From Oscillospiraceae bacterium (GTDB lineage: Bacteria; Bacillota; Clostridia; Oscillospirales; Oscillospiraceae), in NCBI GenBank assembly GCA_022795735.1, contig JAAWHG010000030.1, positions 1 to 32,077 on the forward strand: DNA of 32,077 bases. Direction: 5' to 3'. Made by a program: the position numbers and the translations under genes. The notes beneath the pieces were generated by a model. That model ran no database searches and was not told the origin of the DNA. It saw only the letters and a list, made by a program, of their open reading frames with translations. This document shows positions 8,116-16,002 of this stretch, piece after piece (the stretch's first letter is position 1; each line of letters begins with the position of its first letter).

Positions 8116-9201
8116 TTATTGAATGGCCTCGTAGCCGTCGGGCGGGGTAACGCCCAGCGCCTCGCAGATGGCGGGGTTGTACTTCTGGACGAAGTTGGGG
8201 GCGTAGGCGACGGGCATGGTGGAGACGTCGGACTGGCCGGTCAGAATTTCCGCGGCCATCACGCCGGTCTGGTAGCCGAGGTCATAGTAGCTGATGGAGA
8301 GGGTGGCGACGCCGCAGCCGGCGCAGATACCCTCCTCGCCGGTAAAGACCGGGACCTTGCCGTGGCAGATGTTGTCAATGATACCGGTGTTGGAGGCGAC
8401 GGTGTTGTCGGTGGGGACGTAGAGCACGTCGCTGTTGTCGGCCGCGCTCTGGCAGACGGCGGCAATGTCGTTGGAGTCGGAGAAGGAGAACTGGGTACAG
8501 ACGTAGCCCAGATTTTCCAGCTCCGCCATGACGGTATCCACCTGGTACTGGCTGTTCGCCTCGTTGGAGCAGTAGAGCAGACCGACGGTCTCGGCGTCGG
8601 GATACCACTCTTTAATCATCGCGGCCTGCTGGTCCAGCGGGGCCAGGTCGGAGGTGCCGGAGATGTTGCCGCCGACGGTGCCGGAGAAATTGTCGATGCC
8701 CATGGCGACGCCATACTCGGTGACCGAGGTGCCCAGCACCGGGATGTCGGCGGTGGCGGTGGCGGCGGCCTGGAGGGCCGGGGTGGCGTTGGCCATAATC
8801 AGGTCAACGTTGGCCGAGACAAAGGCGTTGGCGATGGTGGCGCAGGTGGCCGGGTCGTTGGCGGCGTTCTGATAGTCAAAGGTGACCTGCCCGGGCAGCT
8901 TTTCGTTGAGCGCGTCCTGGAAGCCCTCAGTGGCGGCGTCCAGCGCGACGTGGGTGACCAGCTGGCAGATGCCGACGGTGTAGGTTTCGCCGGTGGCGGC
9001 GGGTTCGGCGGGAGCGGGCTCCGGAGCCGGCTCGGCGGGGGTTTCATCAGGTGTGGCGGCGGGCTGCGGGGCGGGGTCGGCAGCCGGCTCGGACGCGGGA
9101 GCGGATTCGCCGCGCGCCGGGGCGGGCTCCTCTTTGCTGCCGCAGGCGGCCAGCGAGAGGATCAGGGTCAGCGCAAGAAGCAGGGAAAGAAGCTTTTTCA
9201 T
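8116..9201 (-). CDS. ABC importer substrate-binding lipoprotein (COG2984 type)
   Basis: A 361-residue lipoprotein. The lipobox LAAC puts the modified Cys at about residue 20. An unusually long Pro/Ala/Glu-rich linker (about residues 24-68) follows, then a periplasmic-binding-like domain (VGICQLVTHVALDAATEGF, LIMANATPALQAA, VGLLYCSNEANS, LYVPTDNTVASN). These are family signatures of the TrpX/COG2984 group, whose best known streptococcal members are tied to tryptophan uptake; other ligands are possible. The ATG at 9201 is preferred over a TTG nine bases upstream because AAGGAG is ten bases before it. It is the first gene of the importer operon, behind a good sigma-A promoter. Confidence 0.93.
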   Translation of the reverse strand: MKKLLSLLLALTLILSLAACGSKEEPAPARGESAPASEPAADPAPQPAATPDETPAEPAPEPAPAEPAATGETYTVGICQLVTHVALDAATEGFQDALNEKLPGQVTFDYQNAANDPATCATIANAFVSANVDLIMANATPALQAAATATADIPVLGTSVTEYGVAMGIDNFSGTVGGNISGTSDLAPLDQQAAMIKEWYPDAETVGLLYCSNEANSQYQVDTVMAELENLGYVCTQFSFSDSNDIAAVCQSAADNSDVLYVPTDNTVASNTGIIDNICHGKVPVFTGEEGICAGCGVATLSISYYDLGYQTGVMAAEILTGQSDVSTMPVAYAPNFVQKYNPAICEALGVTPPDGYEAIQ

Positions 9202-9244
9202 GGGTGACAATCTCCTTCAATTGTAAATTTTTTCATGCTTGTAC

Positions 9245-9273
9245 AGTTTAAAACACTAAAGCCCGTGTGTCAA
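9245..9273 (-). promoter_or_regulatory. Sigma-A promoter of the COG2984-type importer
   Basis: Minus strand: consensus -35 TTGACA (9268-9273), 17-bp spacer, -10 TAAACT (9245-9250). No T-box or other leader RNA is apparent in the short 5' UTR. Confidence 0.85.
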
Positions 9274-9328
9274 GAAACAAATTACACAAATCTGATCGCT
9301 ATGGGTGGGCAATTTGTGGCGGATGTTC

Positions 9329-9384
9329 AAAGAAAAGAAGCGCAAAAAACCCGAACGCCGGTGTAAGTTCGAGTTTTTTGCGCT
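9329..9384 (-). terminator. Terminator of the Na/Pi cotransporter operon
   Basis: 18-base arms (9339-9356, 9367-9384) with one mismatch contain an A6/T6 tract near the base of the stem. The minus-strand tail is CTTCTTTTCTTT. Confidence 0.8.
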
Positions 9385-9419
9385 TTCCTTCCGCCGGAGC
9401 GAGCCCTGCGGGGACGGCG

Positions 9420-11192
9420 CTATCTGGCGCGGACCGGAAGGCTGTACTTGCGGAGGAAGGCCTTATACTGGGCCTCAAAGTCGGCCCCTTTCTTGACGGC
9501 GTGGAGGTATTCATGGGACTCGAAACTGTCGCCCCGCGTCTCAATGACGGCGACGGCGATGTTGGAGCAGTGGTCGGAGATGCGCTCATAGTTGGTCAGG
9601 ATGTCGGAGAGGACAAAGCCGAGCTCAATGGTGCACTTGCCGCGCTGGAGACGCTCCACATGGCGGCTTTTGACCTCCTCGATCAGGGTGTCCATCACTT
9701 GCTCCAACGGCTCAACCATGGCGGCGAGCTTGAGGTTGTTGGAGGTGAAGGAGGTGACCGTGCGGGTCAGGATTTCGCTCAGGGCGAGGGTGAGGATTTC
9801 CAGCTCCTGCATGGCGTGCTCGGAGAACTGAAGCTTCTTTTCGTGAATCTCCTGGGCGGCGATCATCAGGTTGAGGGCGTGGTCGCCCAAGCGCTCAAAA
9901 TCCCCAATGGCGTGGAGAACCTTGGAGGCGATGCGGGTGTCGCTTTCCGAGAGGTCGCGGCCGGAGAGCTGCACCAAATAGGAGCCGAGTTTGTCCTCAT
10001 ACAGGTCGATCACGTCCTCATCGACCCGAATCTGCTCGGCCTCCTTCGGGGAGTAATTGCCGAGGAGGGCGACGGCGTCGAAGATGGTCTGTTTGGATAG
10101 GTTCGCCATTTCCACCGCCTTGTGGGCGCACTCCACGACGGCGATGGAGGGGGTGGAGAGAAGGCGCGGGTCGAGGAAGGGGACGGCGCGGGTCTTGCCG
10201 GTTTCCCCCGACGGCGCCTGTTCGCGTACCAAAACGGCGGAGAGCCGGATGAGGAGCTTGGTGCAGGGCAGGAGAAGCACGGTAATGGCGATGTTGAAGA
10301 TGGTGTGAATCAGGGCAATGGTGAAGGGGTTGGTGGCCTGGTCCATCAGGGGAATGGTGAAGATGGCGTTGGCCAGCACCAAGAGCGGCAGCAGAATCAG
10401 CGTGCCGATGATTTTAATGGAGATATGGACGACGGCCACCCGCTTGGCGTTGGTGTTGGTGCCGATGCAGGAGAGGAGAGAGGTGACGCAGGTGCCGATG
10501 TTGGTGCCCATGACGATGGGAATGGCCATGGCGTAGGTAATGGAGCCGGTCAGCGACAGGGCCTGCAGGATACCGACGGTGGCGGCGGAGCTTTGAATCA
10601 GGCCGGTGAACAAGGTGCCGATCAGAACGCCCAGCAGGGGATTGTTGAACTGCACCATCATTTGGGAGAACTGGGGCAGCTCGGCCAGGGGGCTGACGGC
10701 GTTCTTCATCAAATCCATGCCGTACATCAACACCGCGAAGCCGACGCAGACGGTGCCGATGCTTTTGCGTTTGTCGTTTTTGGAGAGCATCAGCATCAGG
10801 ATGCCGATAAAGGCCACGATGGGGGAAAAGTTCTCCGGCTTGAGCATCTGGATAAAAATATTGCCGCTTTGAATGCCCGAGAGGGAGAGAATCCAGGCGG
10901 TCAGGGTGGTGCCGATGTTGGCGCCGAAGATGACGTTCAGGGTTTGCCCAAATTCCATGATGCCCGAGTTGACCAGGCCGACCAGCATGACCGTCGTGGC
11001 GGAGGAGGACTGGATGGCAATGGTGATAGCGGCACCCAGGGCCATGCTGACAAAGGGGTTGGAGGTCATCTTTTTCAACAGAAGTTCTAACTTGCCGCCG
11101 GCCATCTTTTCCAGGTTGCTGGACATGACGTTCATGCCGAACAGGAAAAAGGCGAGGCCGCCGATCAGAGAAAAGGCCGAGAAGATATCCAT
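9420..11192 (-). CDS. Na+/phosphate cotransporter family protein with PhoU-like C-terminus
   Basis: A 590-residue protein of the NptA/YjbB (Na/Pi-II) family, which couples phosphate movement to sodium. The membrane part (about 1-330) contains the inverted-repeat signatures, one QSS motif in each half: IQSSSATTVMLVGLVNSGI and LIQSSAATVGILQAL. It starts with the usual FSLIGGLAFFLFGMNVMSSNLEKM. The C-terminal 220 residues are soluble and alpha-helical, with PhoU-like features (EQIRVDEDVIDLYED, ISDHCSNIAVAVIE). Members with a PhoU-like tail are common in Firmicutes; whether they import or export phosphate is unsettled. The start is 21 bp after the exonuclease stop with an AAAGGAG site, so the two are probably co-transcribed. 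Confidence 0.94.
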   Translation of the reverse strand: MDIFSAFSLIGGLAFFLFGMNVMSSNLEKMAGGKLELLLKKMTSNPFVSMALGAAITIAIQSSSATTVMLVGLVNSGIMEFGQTLNVIFGANIGTTLTAWILSLSGIQSGNIFIQMLKPENFSPIVAFIGILMLMLSKNDKRKSIGTVCVGFAVLMYGMDLMKNAVSPLAELPQFSQMMVQFNNPLLGVLIGTLFTGLIQSSAATVGILQALSLTGSITYAMAIPIVMGTNIGTCVTSLLSCIGTNTNAKRVAVVHISIKIIGTLILLPLLVLANAIFTIPLMDQATNPFTIALIHTIFNIAITVLLLPCTKLLIRLSAVLVREQAPSGETGKTRAVPFLDPRLLSTPSIAVVECAHKAVEMANLSKQTIFDAVALLGNYSPKEAEQIRVDEDVIDLYEDKLGSYLVQLSGRDLSESDTRIASKVLHAIGDFERLGDHALNLMIAAQEIHEKKLQFSEHAMQELEILTLALSEILTRTVTSFTSNNLKLAAMVEPLEQVMDTLIEEVKSRHVERLQRGKCTIELGFVLSDILTNYERISDHCSNIAVAVIETRGDSFESHEYLHAVKKGADFEAQYKAFLRKYSLPVRAR

Positions 11193-11213
11193 AGGCTGCT
11201 CCTTTGCAGAGGT

Positions 11214-11924
11214 CTATCCCCGCGCGAGGGGGGCGGCGGTGGGGCGGGCGGTCTCATAGAGGGGCGGATGGCTGCCGTATGGCTGGGGCGCGTAAAGCAC
11301 CTTTGCCAGGGGCCGGCCCGAGACGCCGTATTTGGGGTGGAAGCCGAAGAGATTGATATAATGTACAAGGTCGCCGCGCTCCGCCGCCATGGCGGAAAGT
11401 ACCTCCACCGTGGCGAGCACGTCGTCGATGGCGCGGTGGCTGTTGACCACCTTGCCGCCGAGCTCGTAGGCCTCAATGGCGTTGCGCAGCTTGTGGGGGT
11501 AGGGGCGGCGGTCCTTGAAGACGGTCAGCGCGTCGAGGAAATCCACCCCGTCCAGCGCGGCCGGGTCGCCGTCCCGCAAGAGAAAGTGGTACAGAAAAGC
11601 CAGGTCGAATTGGGCGTTGTAGGCGGCCAGGAGGGTCTTTCCGTGGGACAGCAGGCTTTGCAGGTCCCGGCAGGCGGTCTCCTTTGGGATTCCCTCTTGT
11701 TCCAAATCGGCCTGGGTAATGCCGGTAAGTTCGGTGATTCGCCGGTCCAGCCGCGTTCCGGGGGAGAGCCGGAGAAACTGGTCGTACCGCTCCACAACCT
11801 CGGTCCCCTCCACGCGGGCCGCGGCCAACTCAATAATCTCATTGCGCTGGGGACTCAGGCCGCTGGTTTCCACGTCCAGGACGACCAAGCTGTCGTAGTG
11901 TGCCGCGAGCTCGCCGAGCTCCAT
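11214..11924 (-). CDS. DnaQ-like 3'-5' exonuclease (DEDDh)
   Basis: A 236-residue exonuclease of the DnaQ / PolC-epsilon family. The catalytic motifs are in order: Exo I LDVETSG (the DxE pair), Exo II NAQFDLAFL and Exo III HRAIDDV, which makes it a DEDDh enzyme. It lacks polymerase or helicase domains, so it is a stand-alone exonuclease, perhaps in repair or RNA turnover. The start was chosen at the ATG at 11924: GAAAGGGGTGG precedes it, and the region upstream is a promoter, not coding sequence. After Exo III about 65 residues remain with no recognisable domain. Confidence 0.92.
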   Translation of the reverse strand: MELGELAAHYDSLVVLDVETSGLSPQRNEIIELAAARVEGTEVVERYDQFLRLSPGTRLDRRITELTGITQADLEQEGIPKETACRDLQSLLSHGKTLLAAYNAQFDLAFLYHFLLRDGDPAALDGVDFLDALTVFKDRRPYPHKLRNAIEAYELGGKVVNSHRAIDDVLATVEVLSAMAAERGDLVHYINLFGFHPKYGVSGRPLAKVLYAPQPYGSHPPLYETARPTAAPLARG

Positions 11925-11971
11925 GGAACCACCCCTTTCTCGAATTGTTGCAGCCAAAATCTCACAAATAT

Positions 11972-12000
11972 ATTGTACCTGTTTTTCACAGAAAAAGCAA
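11972..12000 (-). promoter_or_regulatory. Sigma-A promoter of exonuclease and Na/Pi genes
   Basis: Minus strand: -35 TTGCTT (11995-12000), 17-bp spacer, -10 TACAAT (11972-11977). Confidence 0.8.
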
Positions 12001-12061
12001 CAGTTTTCTACTGCCAAAGAGGGGGGCGGGGACAAAGGGAGCGCGGCCCGCGGGCAGCGGA

Positions 12062-12880
12062 TCAAACGCGAAGCTGCCAGAACGCGACCGCCGCCGCCGC
12101 GGCGACGTTGAGAGAGTCCACGCCGTGGGACATTGGGATTTTCACCGCCCAGTCACAGGCTGCGACGGTCTCGGGGGCGAGACCGTCCCCCTCGGAACCG
12201 AGGAGGAGGGCCAACCGCTGGGCTTCGGCCAGCCGGGGATCGGTGATGGAGAGGGCGTCGTCCCGCAGGGCCAGGGCGGCGGCCCGGAAGCCCAGCGCGC
12301 GGAGGCGCTCCAGACCGGGGCCGGGCCAATCCGCCGGCGAATCGCCCAGGTAAGTCCAGGGGACCTGAAAGACGGTCCCCATCCCGACCCGGACGGCGCG
12401 GCGGCAAAAGGGGTCACAGCAGCCCGGACTGAGCAGCACCGCGTCCAGCCCCAGGGCGGCGGCGGAGCGAAAAACCGCCCCTACGTTGGTGGCGTCTACA
12501 AGATGTTCCAGCACCGCTACCCGCCGCGCGTCCCGGACAATGGCCTCGGGCGCGGGCAGGGTGGGACGGCGCAGGGCACAGAGAACGCCCCGGGTCAAGG
12601 CGTAGCCGGTGAGGGAGGCCAGAAGGGCGTGGTCCGCCGTGTAGACGGGGACGCCGCAGCGGGATAGAAGGCCGGAGACGGTGTCCAGCTTTTTACGCTC
12701 CATCAAAAAAGAGACCGGCTCCAGCCCCGCGTCCAGAGCGGTGTGGATGACCTTGGGGCTTTCGGCAATCAGGACGCCTTGCTCCGGCTCCAGGCGGCTG
12801 CGGAGCTGGGCGTTGGTCAGATGGGCGTAACAGGCGAGGGCGGGGTGGTTCAAGTCCGCGACTTCAATAATCTGGGCCAT
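12062..12880 (-). CDS. SpoU/TrmH-family RNA 2'-O-ribose methyltransferase
   Basis: A 272-residue SAM-dependent RNA ribose methyltransferase of the SPOUT superfamily. An N-terminal substrate-binding region (about 20-100) is followed by the trefoil-knot catalytic domain. Motif 1 is VDATNVGAVFRSAAALG, with the conserved Asn and Arg. Motif 2 is LLLGSEGDGL and motif 3 is IPMSHGVDSLNVAAAAAV. The target (rRNA or tRNA) cannot be read from sequence. AAGGAGG lies seven bases before the ATG. It follows the YjfB gene on the same strand with a hairpin between them, and no separate promoter is obvious. Confidence 0.93.
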   Translation of the reverse strand: MAQIIEVADLNHPALACYAHLTNAQLRSRLEPEQGVLIAESPKVIHTALDAGLEPVSFLMERKKLDTVSGLLSRCGVPVYTADHALLASLTGYALTRGVLCALRRPTLPAPEAIVRDARRVAVLEHLVDATNVGAVFRSAAALGLDAVLLSPGCCDPFCRRAVRVGMGTVFQVPWTYLGDSPADWPGPGLERLRALGFRAAALALRDDALSITDPRLAEAQRLALLLGSEGDGLAPETVAACDWAVKIPMSHGVDSLNVAAAAAVAFWQLRV

Positions 12881-12912
12881 GGGAAAGCCTCCTTGGGGTT
12901 CTTTAGGCGTGA

Positions 12913-12951
12913 CGAAGGGGCGTGCTGCAACGGATGCAACACGCCCCTTCG
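12913..12951 (-). terminator. Hairpin after the YjfB gene
   Basis: 17-base arms (12913-12929, 12935-12951) with a single mismatch lie ten bases past the YjfB stop. No U-run follows, so it may be a weak terminator or a processing or stabilising hairpin. Confidence 0.55.
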
Positions 12952-12961
12952 GGATGGAGAA

Positions 12962-13144
12962 TCAGGCGTACACGTCCAGATTTACGCCCATCGGGGGCGT
13001 CTGAGGAAGCATCTCGGTGATCTCCTGGAGAGCGAGCTCCTCTGTCTCCATCGCCTTCTTGGCAACGGAGATAGAATACTGCTGCGCAAACTGAGCTTGC
13101 GTCATGCTCATAGCTTGGGAAGCAATGCTGTTCATCAAATCCAT
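12962..13144 (-). CDS. YjfB-family putative motility protein
   Basis: A 60-residue cytoplasmic protein matching the YjfB_motility family (PF14070): an N-terminal helix (IASQAMSMTQAQFAQQYSIS), the middle VAKKAMETEELALQEITEML, and a short Pro-rich tail ending in NLDVYA. The family is small and of unknown biochemical role. In Bacillus subtilis yjfB belongs to the sigma-D motility regulon. That fits the sigma-D-like promoter here and the c-di-GMP genes next door. A GAAAGGAG site precedes the ATG. Confidence 0.88.
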   Translation of the reverse strand: MDLMNSIASQAMSMTQAQFAQQYSISVAKKAMETEELALQEITEMLPQTPPMGVNLDVYA

Positions 13145-13163
13145 CCGTACGGACTCCTTTCGG

Positions 13164-13183
13164 GGAGAATATGGTTATTCTCC
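13164..13183 (-). promoter_or_regulatory. Leader hairpin before YjfB
   Basis: Perfect eight-base arms (13164-13171, 13176-13183) with a four-base loop fall between the sigma-D-like promoter and the ribosome-binding site. It could protect the short mRNA or modulate translation; no ligand-binding fold is recognised. Confidence 0.4.
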
Positions 13184-13192
13184 TTGTCCTTA

Positions 13193-13220
13193 CTATCGGA
13201 CAAACCGCCGCCAGACTTTA
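13193..13220 (-). promoter_or_regulatory. Sigma-D (sigma-28) type flagellar promoter of YjfB
   Basis: Minus strand: TAAAGTCT at the -35 (TAAA core 13217-13220), 16 bases, then TCCGATAG at the -10 (13193-13200). The sigma-28 consensus is TAAA, about 15 bases, then GCCGATAT/A, so only the outer bases of the -10 differ. The element begins eight bases after the upstream gene's stop and gives YjfB its own late-flagellar control. Confidence 0.72.
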
Positions 13221-13228
13221 GCGAAATT

Positions 13229-15271
13229 TTACTGTCCGCCGTCAATGGGGCTGTGTGAGGAACGAAAATCGGGAATGTCGCTGTCATAGAAACGGTAACG
13301 AAGGGCGGTGTCCTGCTTGGCGCTGTACACTGCGACGTCGGCCCGGTGCAGCAGCTCGTCGTGGGTTGCGCCGTCTTCGGGGTAGAGAGACGCGCCAAGA
13401 CTGAAGGAAATCTGGTACTGATCCAAGCTGGGGAAGGATGCGGCGTCGGCGATACGGGCCATCAGCTGCTTGGGATCGGAGGTGTATTCCACGAAGATCA
13501 GGAACTCGTCGCCGCCGATGCGGCCGATGACATCCTCCCGGCGAAGACAGCCGCGCAGATAGTCAGCCATGGTTTTAAGAACCTCGTCGCCAAACTGATG
13601 ACCGTATACGTCGTTGACGTTTTTGAATTTGTCCAGGTCGATCAGCGCCATCACATAGCGCTTGCCGTGTCTGGCGGCTTCGTCCAGCCGCGACGAGATC
13701 AAGTCGTAGGTCGCGCCGTGGTTGTAGAGACCGGTCAGGGAGTCGCGCTTGCTCATCTTCTCCAACTCGTTGAGCTTGATTTGCTCGTCGTGGATATCGA
13801 TGATCTTGCCGATGACCTTGGTGTAGCTGTCCGGGTCTCCCTCGACACCCAAGGTACGGGCAATCACGCGGAACCAATGCGGCTGGCCGTGCAGGGTCAG
13901 GCTGCACACCCAATTGGCAATTTCGTTGGGCGCGGCCAAAATCCGCTTGCGGAGGTCGCGATAGACCGTCAGGCCCAGGGAGATGATTTCCGGGCTTTTG
14001 ATGGGGTGGGAGATGAGCTCGGGAACCCCCAGATATTTTGCGCCCCATTCGGAAAACTCCAGCAAATCGGAATCCCGGTCGTATTCAAACATGATCTCCT
14101 TGGAAATGGAGGCGTAAAAACGGTATTTCATGCGCTCCTGCTCCAGCAGAGAGAGGGTCCTGGCCGAGGCCCGGAGCTCGCTGCGGGACATGAGCTCGGA
14201 GGTAACGTGGCGGAGCTCAAAGGAGTTTACCTCGTGTGGAGAGCGGAGGTTCAGCTCGTTGGCAAACCATTCGCTGTTCTCATCCAAGCACTCCAAAAGC
14301 AAGGGATTAAACGCGCCGCACTCGCCGTTCTTAATCATCGCGATGGCTTTTTCGTGCGGGAAAGCGGCTTTGTAGACGCGGGGGCTGGTTAAGGCGTCGT
14401 ACACGTCGGCCAAGGCGACCACCTGGGCGGAGATGGGAATTTCGTCGCCCTTGAGTCCATCGGGGTAGCCGCGCCCGTCGTAGCGCTCGTGGTGCCAGCG
14501 GCAGATGTCGTAGGAGGCCCGGAGAATGTCGGAATCGCCGCTGACCCCCCGGACCCGTTCCAGCATCTCGGCGCCCACGGTGGTATGGGTTTTGATGTGC
14601 TCAAACTCCTCCTTGGTCAGCTTTCCGGGCTTGTTGAGGACCTTGTCGTCGATGCAGATTTTGCCGATGTCGTGCAGGGCGGAGGCGTTGGCGTACAGGG
14701 AAATCAGGGCGGAGGTCAGGCCGTATTCCGGGGCGTGGCGGCGCAGGGAGAGGAGCAGCTTGTCGGTGATGACCCGGATGTGAAGAACGTGCATGCCGCT
14801 CTCGCCGTTGCGGAACTCGACAATGTTGCTCAGAATTTCCACCATCTGCGAGTTGCTGCGCTCCCGCTCCATGATCTGTTCGGCGACCATGTTTTGCAGG
14901 GACTTCTGCTTGGAGTAGAGCATCACGGTGTTCTGAACCCTGCGCTGTACGGTTTTGTCGTCGAATGGGCGGGTGATGTAGTCGGTGGCGCCGAGATCGT
15001 AGGCCTGGTCGATGGCGGCGGTACTGATCTCGGAGGAAATCATGATGACCGGTATGTTTTGGAGCCAGTCGTTGCGGCCCATCACGGAAAGAACCTCGAA
15101 GCCGTCCATCTCCGGCATCACGATGTCCAGCAGGACGAGGGAAATCTCGGCATTTCGGGAGTTTAAGATGGAAATGGCTTCGAGCCCGTTGGATGCCTCG
15201 AGGATGGAATAGTCGGAGCAGAGGATATCCGAGAGAAGGGAACGGTTGATTTCGGAATCGTCTACAATCAA
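13229..15271 (-). CDS. Response regulator with HD-GYP, PAS-like and GGDEF domains
   Basis: A 680-residue cytoplasmic protein that carries both c-di-GMP-degrading and c-di-GMP-making modules under a receiver domain. REC occupies about 1-118, with phospho-acceptor Asp49 (LLDIVMPEMDG); the usual Lys of the KPF motif is Arg (ITRPF). HD-GYP spans about 140-340, with HDIGK (200-204), HTTVGAEML and HHERYDGRGYP (260-270), so phosphodiesterase residues look intact. A PAS-like region covers about 383-500. GGDEF is at 586-590, with SLTGLYN upstream and an RxxD inhibitory site (577-580). The HPt protein encoded 60 bp upstream is the likely phosphate donor. The start is uncertain: TTG at 15271 truncates the first strand of REC, while an in-frame AUA at 15289 restores KILIVDD and lies seven bases after a GGTG. 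Confidence 0.92.
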   Translation of the reverse strand: MIVDDSEINRSLLSDILCSDYSILEASNGLEAISILNSRNAEISLVLLDIVMPEMDGFEVLSVMGRNDWLQNIPVIMISSEISTAAIDQAYDLGATDYITRPFDDKTVQRRVQNTVMLYSKQKSLQNMVAEQIMERERSNSQMVEILSNIVEFRNGESGMHVLHIRVITDKLLLSLRRHAPEYGLTSALISLYANASALHDIGKICIDDKVLNKPGKLTKEEFEHIKTHTTVGAEMLERVRGVSGDSDILRASYDICRWHHERYDGRGYPDGLKGDEIPISAQVVALADVYDALTSPRVYKAAFPHEKAIAMIKNGECGAFNPLLLECLDENSEWFANELNLRSPHEVNSFELRHVTSELMSRSELRASARTLSLLEQERMKYRFYASISKEIMFEYDRDSDLLEFSEWGAKYLGVPELISHPIKSPEIISLGLTVYRDLRKRILAAPNEIANWVCSLTLHGQPHWFRVIARTLGVEGDPDSYTKVIGKIIDIHDEQIKLNELEKMSKRDSLTGLYNHGATYDLISSRLDEAARHGKRYVMALIDLDKFKNVNDVYGHQFGDEVLKTMADYLRGCLRREDVIGRIGGDEFLIFVEYTSDPKQLMARIADAASFPSLDQYQISFSLGASLYPEDGATHDELLHRADVAVYSAKQDTALRYRFYDSDIPDFRSSHSPIDGGQ

Positions 15272-15331
15272 TATCTTATTCTGATCTATGGTCGGTCACC
15301 AGCCTTCTGGAGTCAATTTGCGGACCTGCGG

Positions 15332-15694
15332 TCAGCCCAGCTCGGACTGGAACTGCCGGATGGCGGAGGCCACCCTTTCATAATCTGGGATGAGTGCCTC
15401 ATAGAGGGACTGCGCGTTTTCCGCGGGGGGGTCGTTGCGCAGGGCTTCGGAGAGGGCGCTGGAGGACTGCTGTAGGAAGGTGAGGCCCAGGTTGAGGCTG
15501 ATGCCCTTCAGGGTATGGGCCGCGCGGAACGCGGTGTCGCGGTCGCCGCTCGCCATGGCGGCTTGCAGGGAATCATAGCTGGGGTCCTTGAGGAAGAGCA
15601 GAAGAATCTTTTGAATGCGCTCTTCCTTAATTAGATGGCGCTTTACCTCGTCGTAATTTGCGCCCATCTTTTCGTAGCACTCTTGCAGGGTCAT
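15332..15694 (-). CDS. HPt-domain phosphotransfer protein
   Basis: A 120-residue all-helical protein consisting of one histidine phosphotransfer (HPt) domain. The phospho-accepting His is in AAHTLKGISLNLG (about residue 60), with the usual downstream helix (LQQSSSALSEALR). It has no kinase domain, so it must relay phosphate between a hybrid kinase elsewhere and a receiver, most simply the REC domain encoded immediately downstream. AGAGGTG precedes the ATG. It is the first gene of the two-gene unit. Confidence 0.9.
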   Translation of the reverse strand: MTLQECYEKMGANYDEVKRHLIKEERIQKILLLFLKDPSYDSLQAAMASGDRDTAFRAAHTLKGISLNLGLTFLQQSSSALSEALRNDPPAENAQSLYEALIPDYERVASAIRQFQSELG

Positions 15695-15757
15695 GATGTA
15701 TGCACCTCTTTGCAGATATTTACAGTCGGATTGGACGATAATCTATTCACAGAATTT

Positions 15758-15786
15758 ACTATAGCATAATACACCGGAAAAAGCAA
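15758..15786 (-). promoter_or_regulatory. Sigma-A promoter of HPt and REC/HD-GYP/GGDEF genes
   Basis: Minus strand: -35 TTGCTT (15781-15786), 17-bp spacer, -10 TATAGT (15758-15763). It lies in the 308-bp divergent region 15695-16002, which otherwise holds only the opposing promoter and a leader hairpin. Confidence 0.8.
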
Positions 15787-15901
15787 ATCCAAATTTAATG
15801 CCCTGTTCTTGCCGGCTTTGGGTGAAATTAACAATCGCGCCGGACATTTTTGAAAAGAACGTTTATTTATAAAGACGGTGGGGATTTTGCCGTAATACGT
15901 A

Positions 15902-15930
15902 TTGATAAATCCATGAAGATATTGTATAAT
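15902..15930 (+). promoter_or_regulatory. Sigma-A promoter of the EAL protein
   Basis: Plus strand: -35 TTGATA (15902-15907), 17-bp spacer, perfect -10 TATAAT (15925-15930), about 70 bases before the start codon. Confidence 0.85.
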
Positions 15931-15959
15931 AAGCCAATAAGTATTTGATATTTCAAGAT

Positions 15960-15988
15960 GGCCGTCCGCTGGACCGGCCTTTGCGTTT
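15960..15988 (+). promoter_or_regulatory. Leader hairpin before the EAL gene, attenuator-like
   Basis: An eight-pair stem with one bulged C (15960-15967 with 15971-15979) is followed by TTTGCGTTT in the 5' UTR. It resembles a weak intrinsic terminator. It does not match the conserved core of the c-di-GMP-I (GEMM) riboswitch. Confidence 0.4.
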
Positions 15989-16002
15989 AAAGGGGTTCAC
16001 CC

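Noticed and set aside
7001-9207. Two overlapping long plus-strand frames opposite the ABC importer
   Set aside because: Both are antisense to motif-bearing ABC genes and are explained by third-position GC bias.
9202-9250. T-box or tryptophan attenuator before the TrpX-like binding protein
   Set aside because: The 5' leader after the promoter is only about 40 bases and has no specifier loop or antiterminator.
10122-11090. 322-codon plus-strand frame opposite the Na/Pi cotransporter
   Set aside because: Asp/Gly/His-rich shadow frame with no domain.
15930-16002. c-di-GMP riboswitch in the EAL leader
   Set aside because: The conserved GEMM core and tetraloop-receptor pattern are absent; only a simple hairpin is present.
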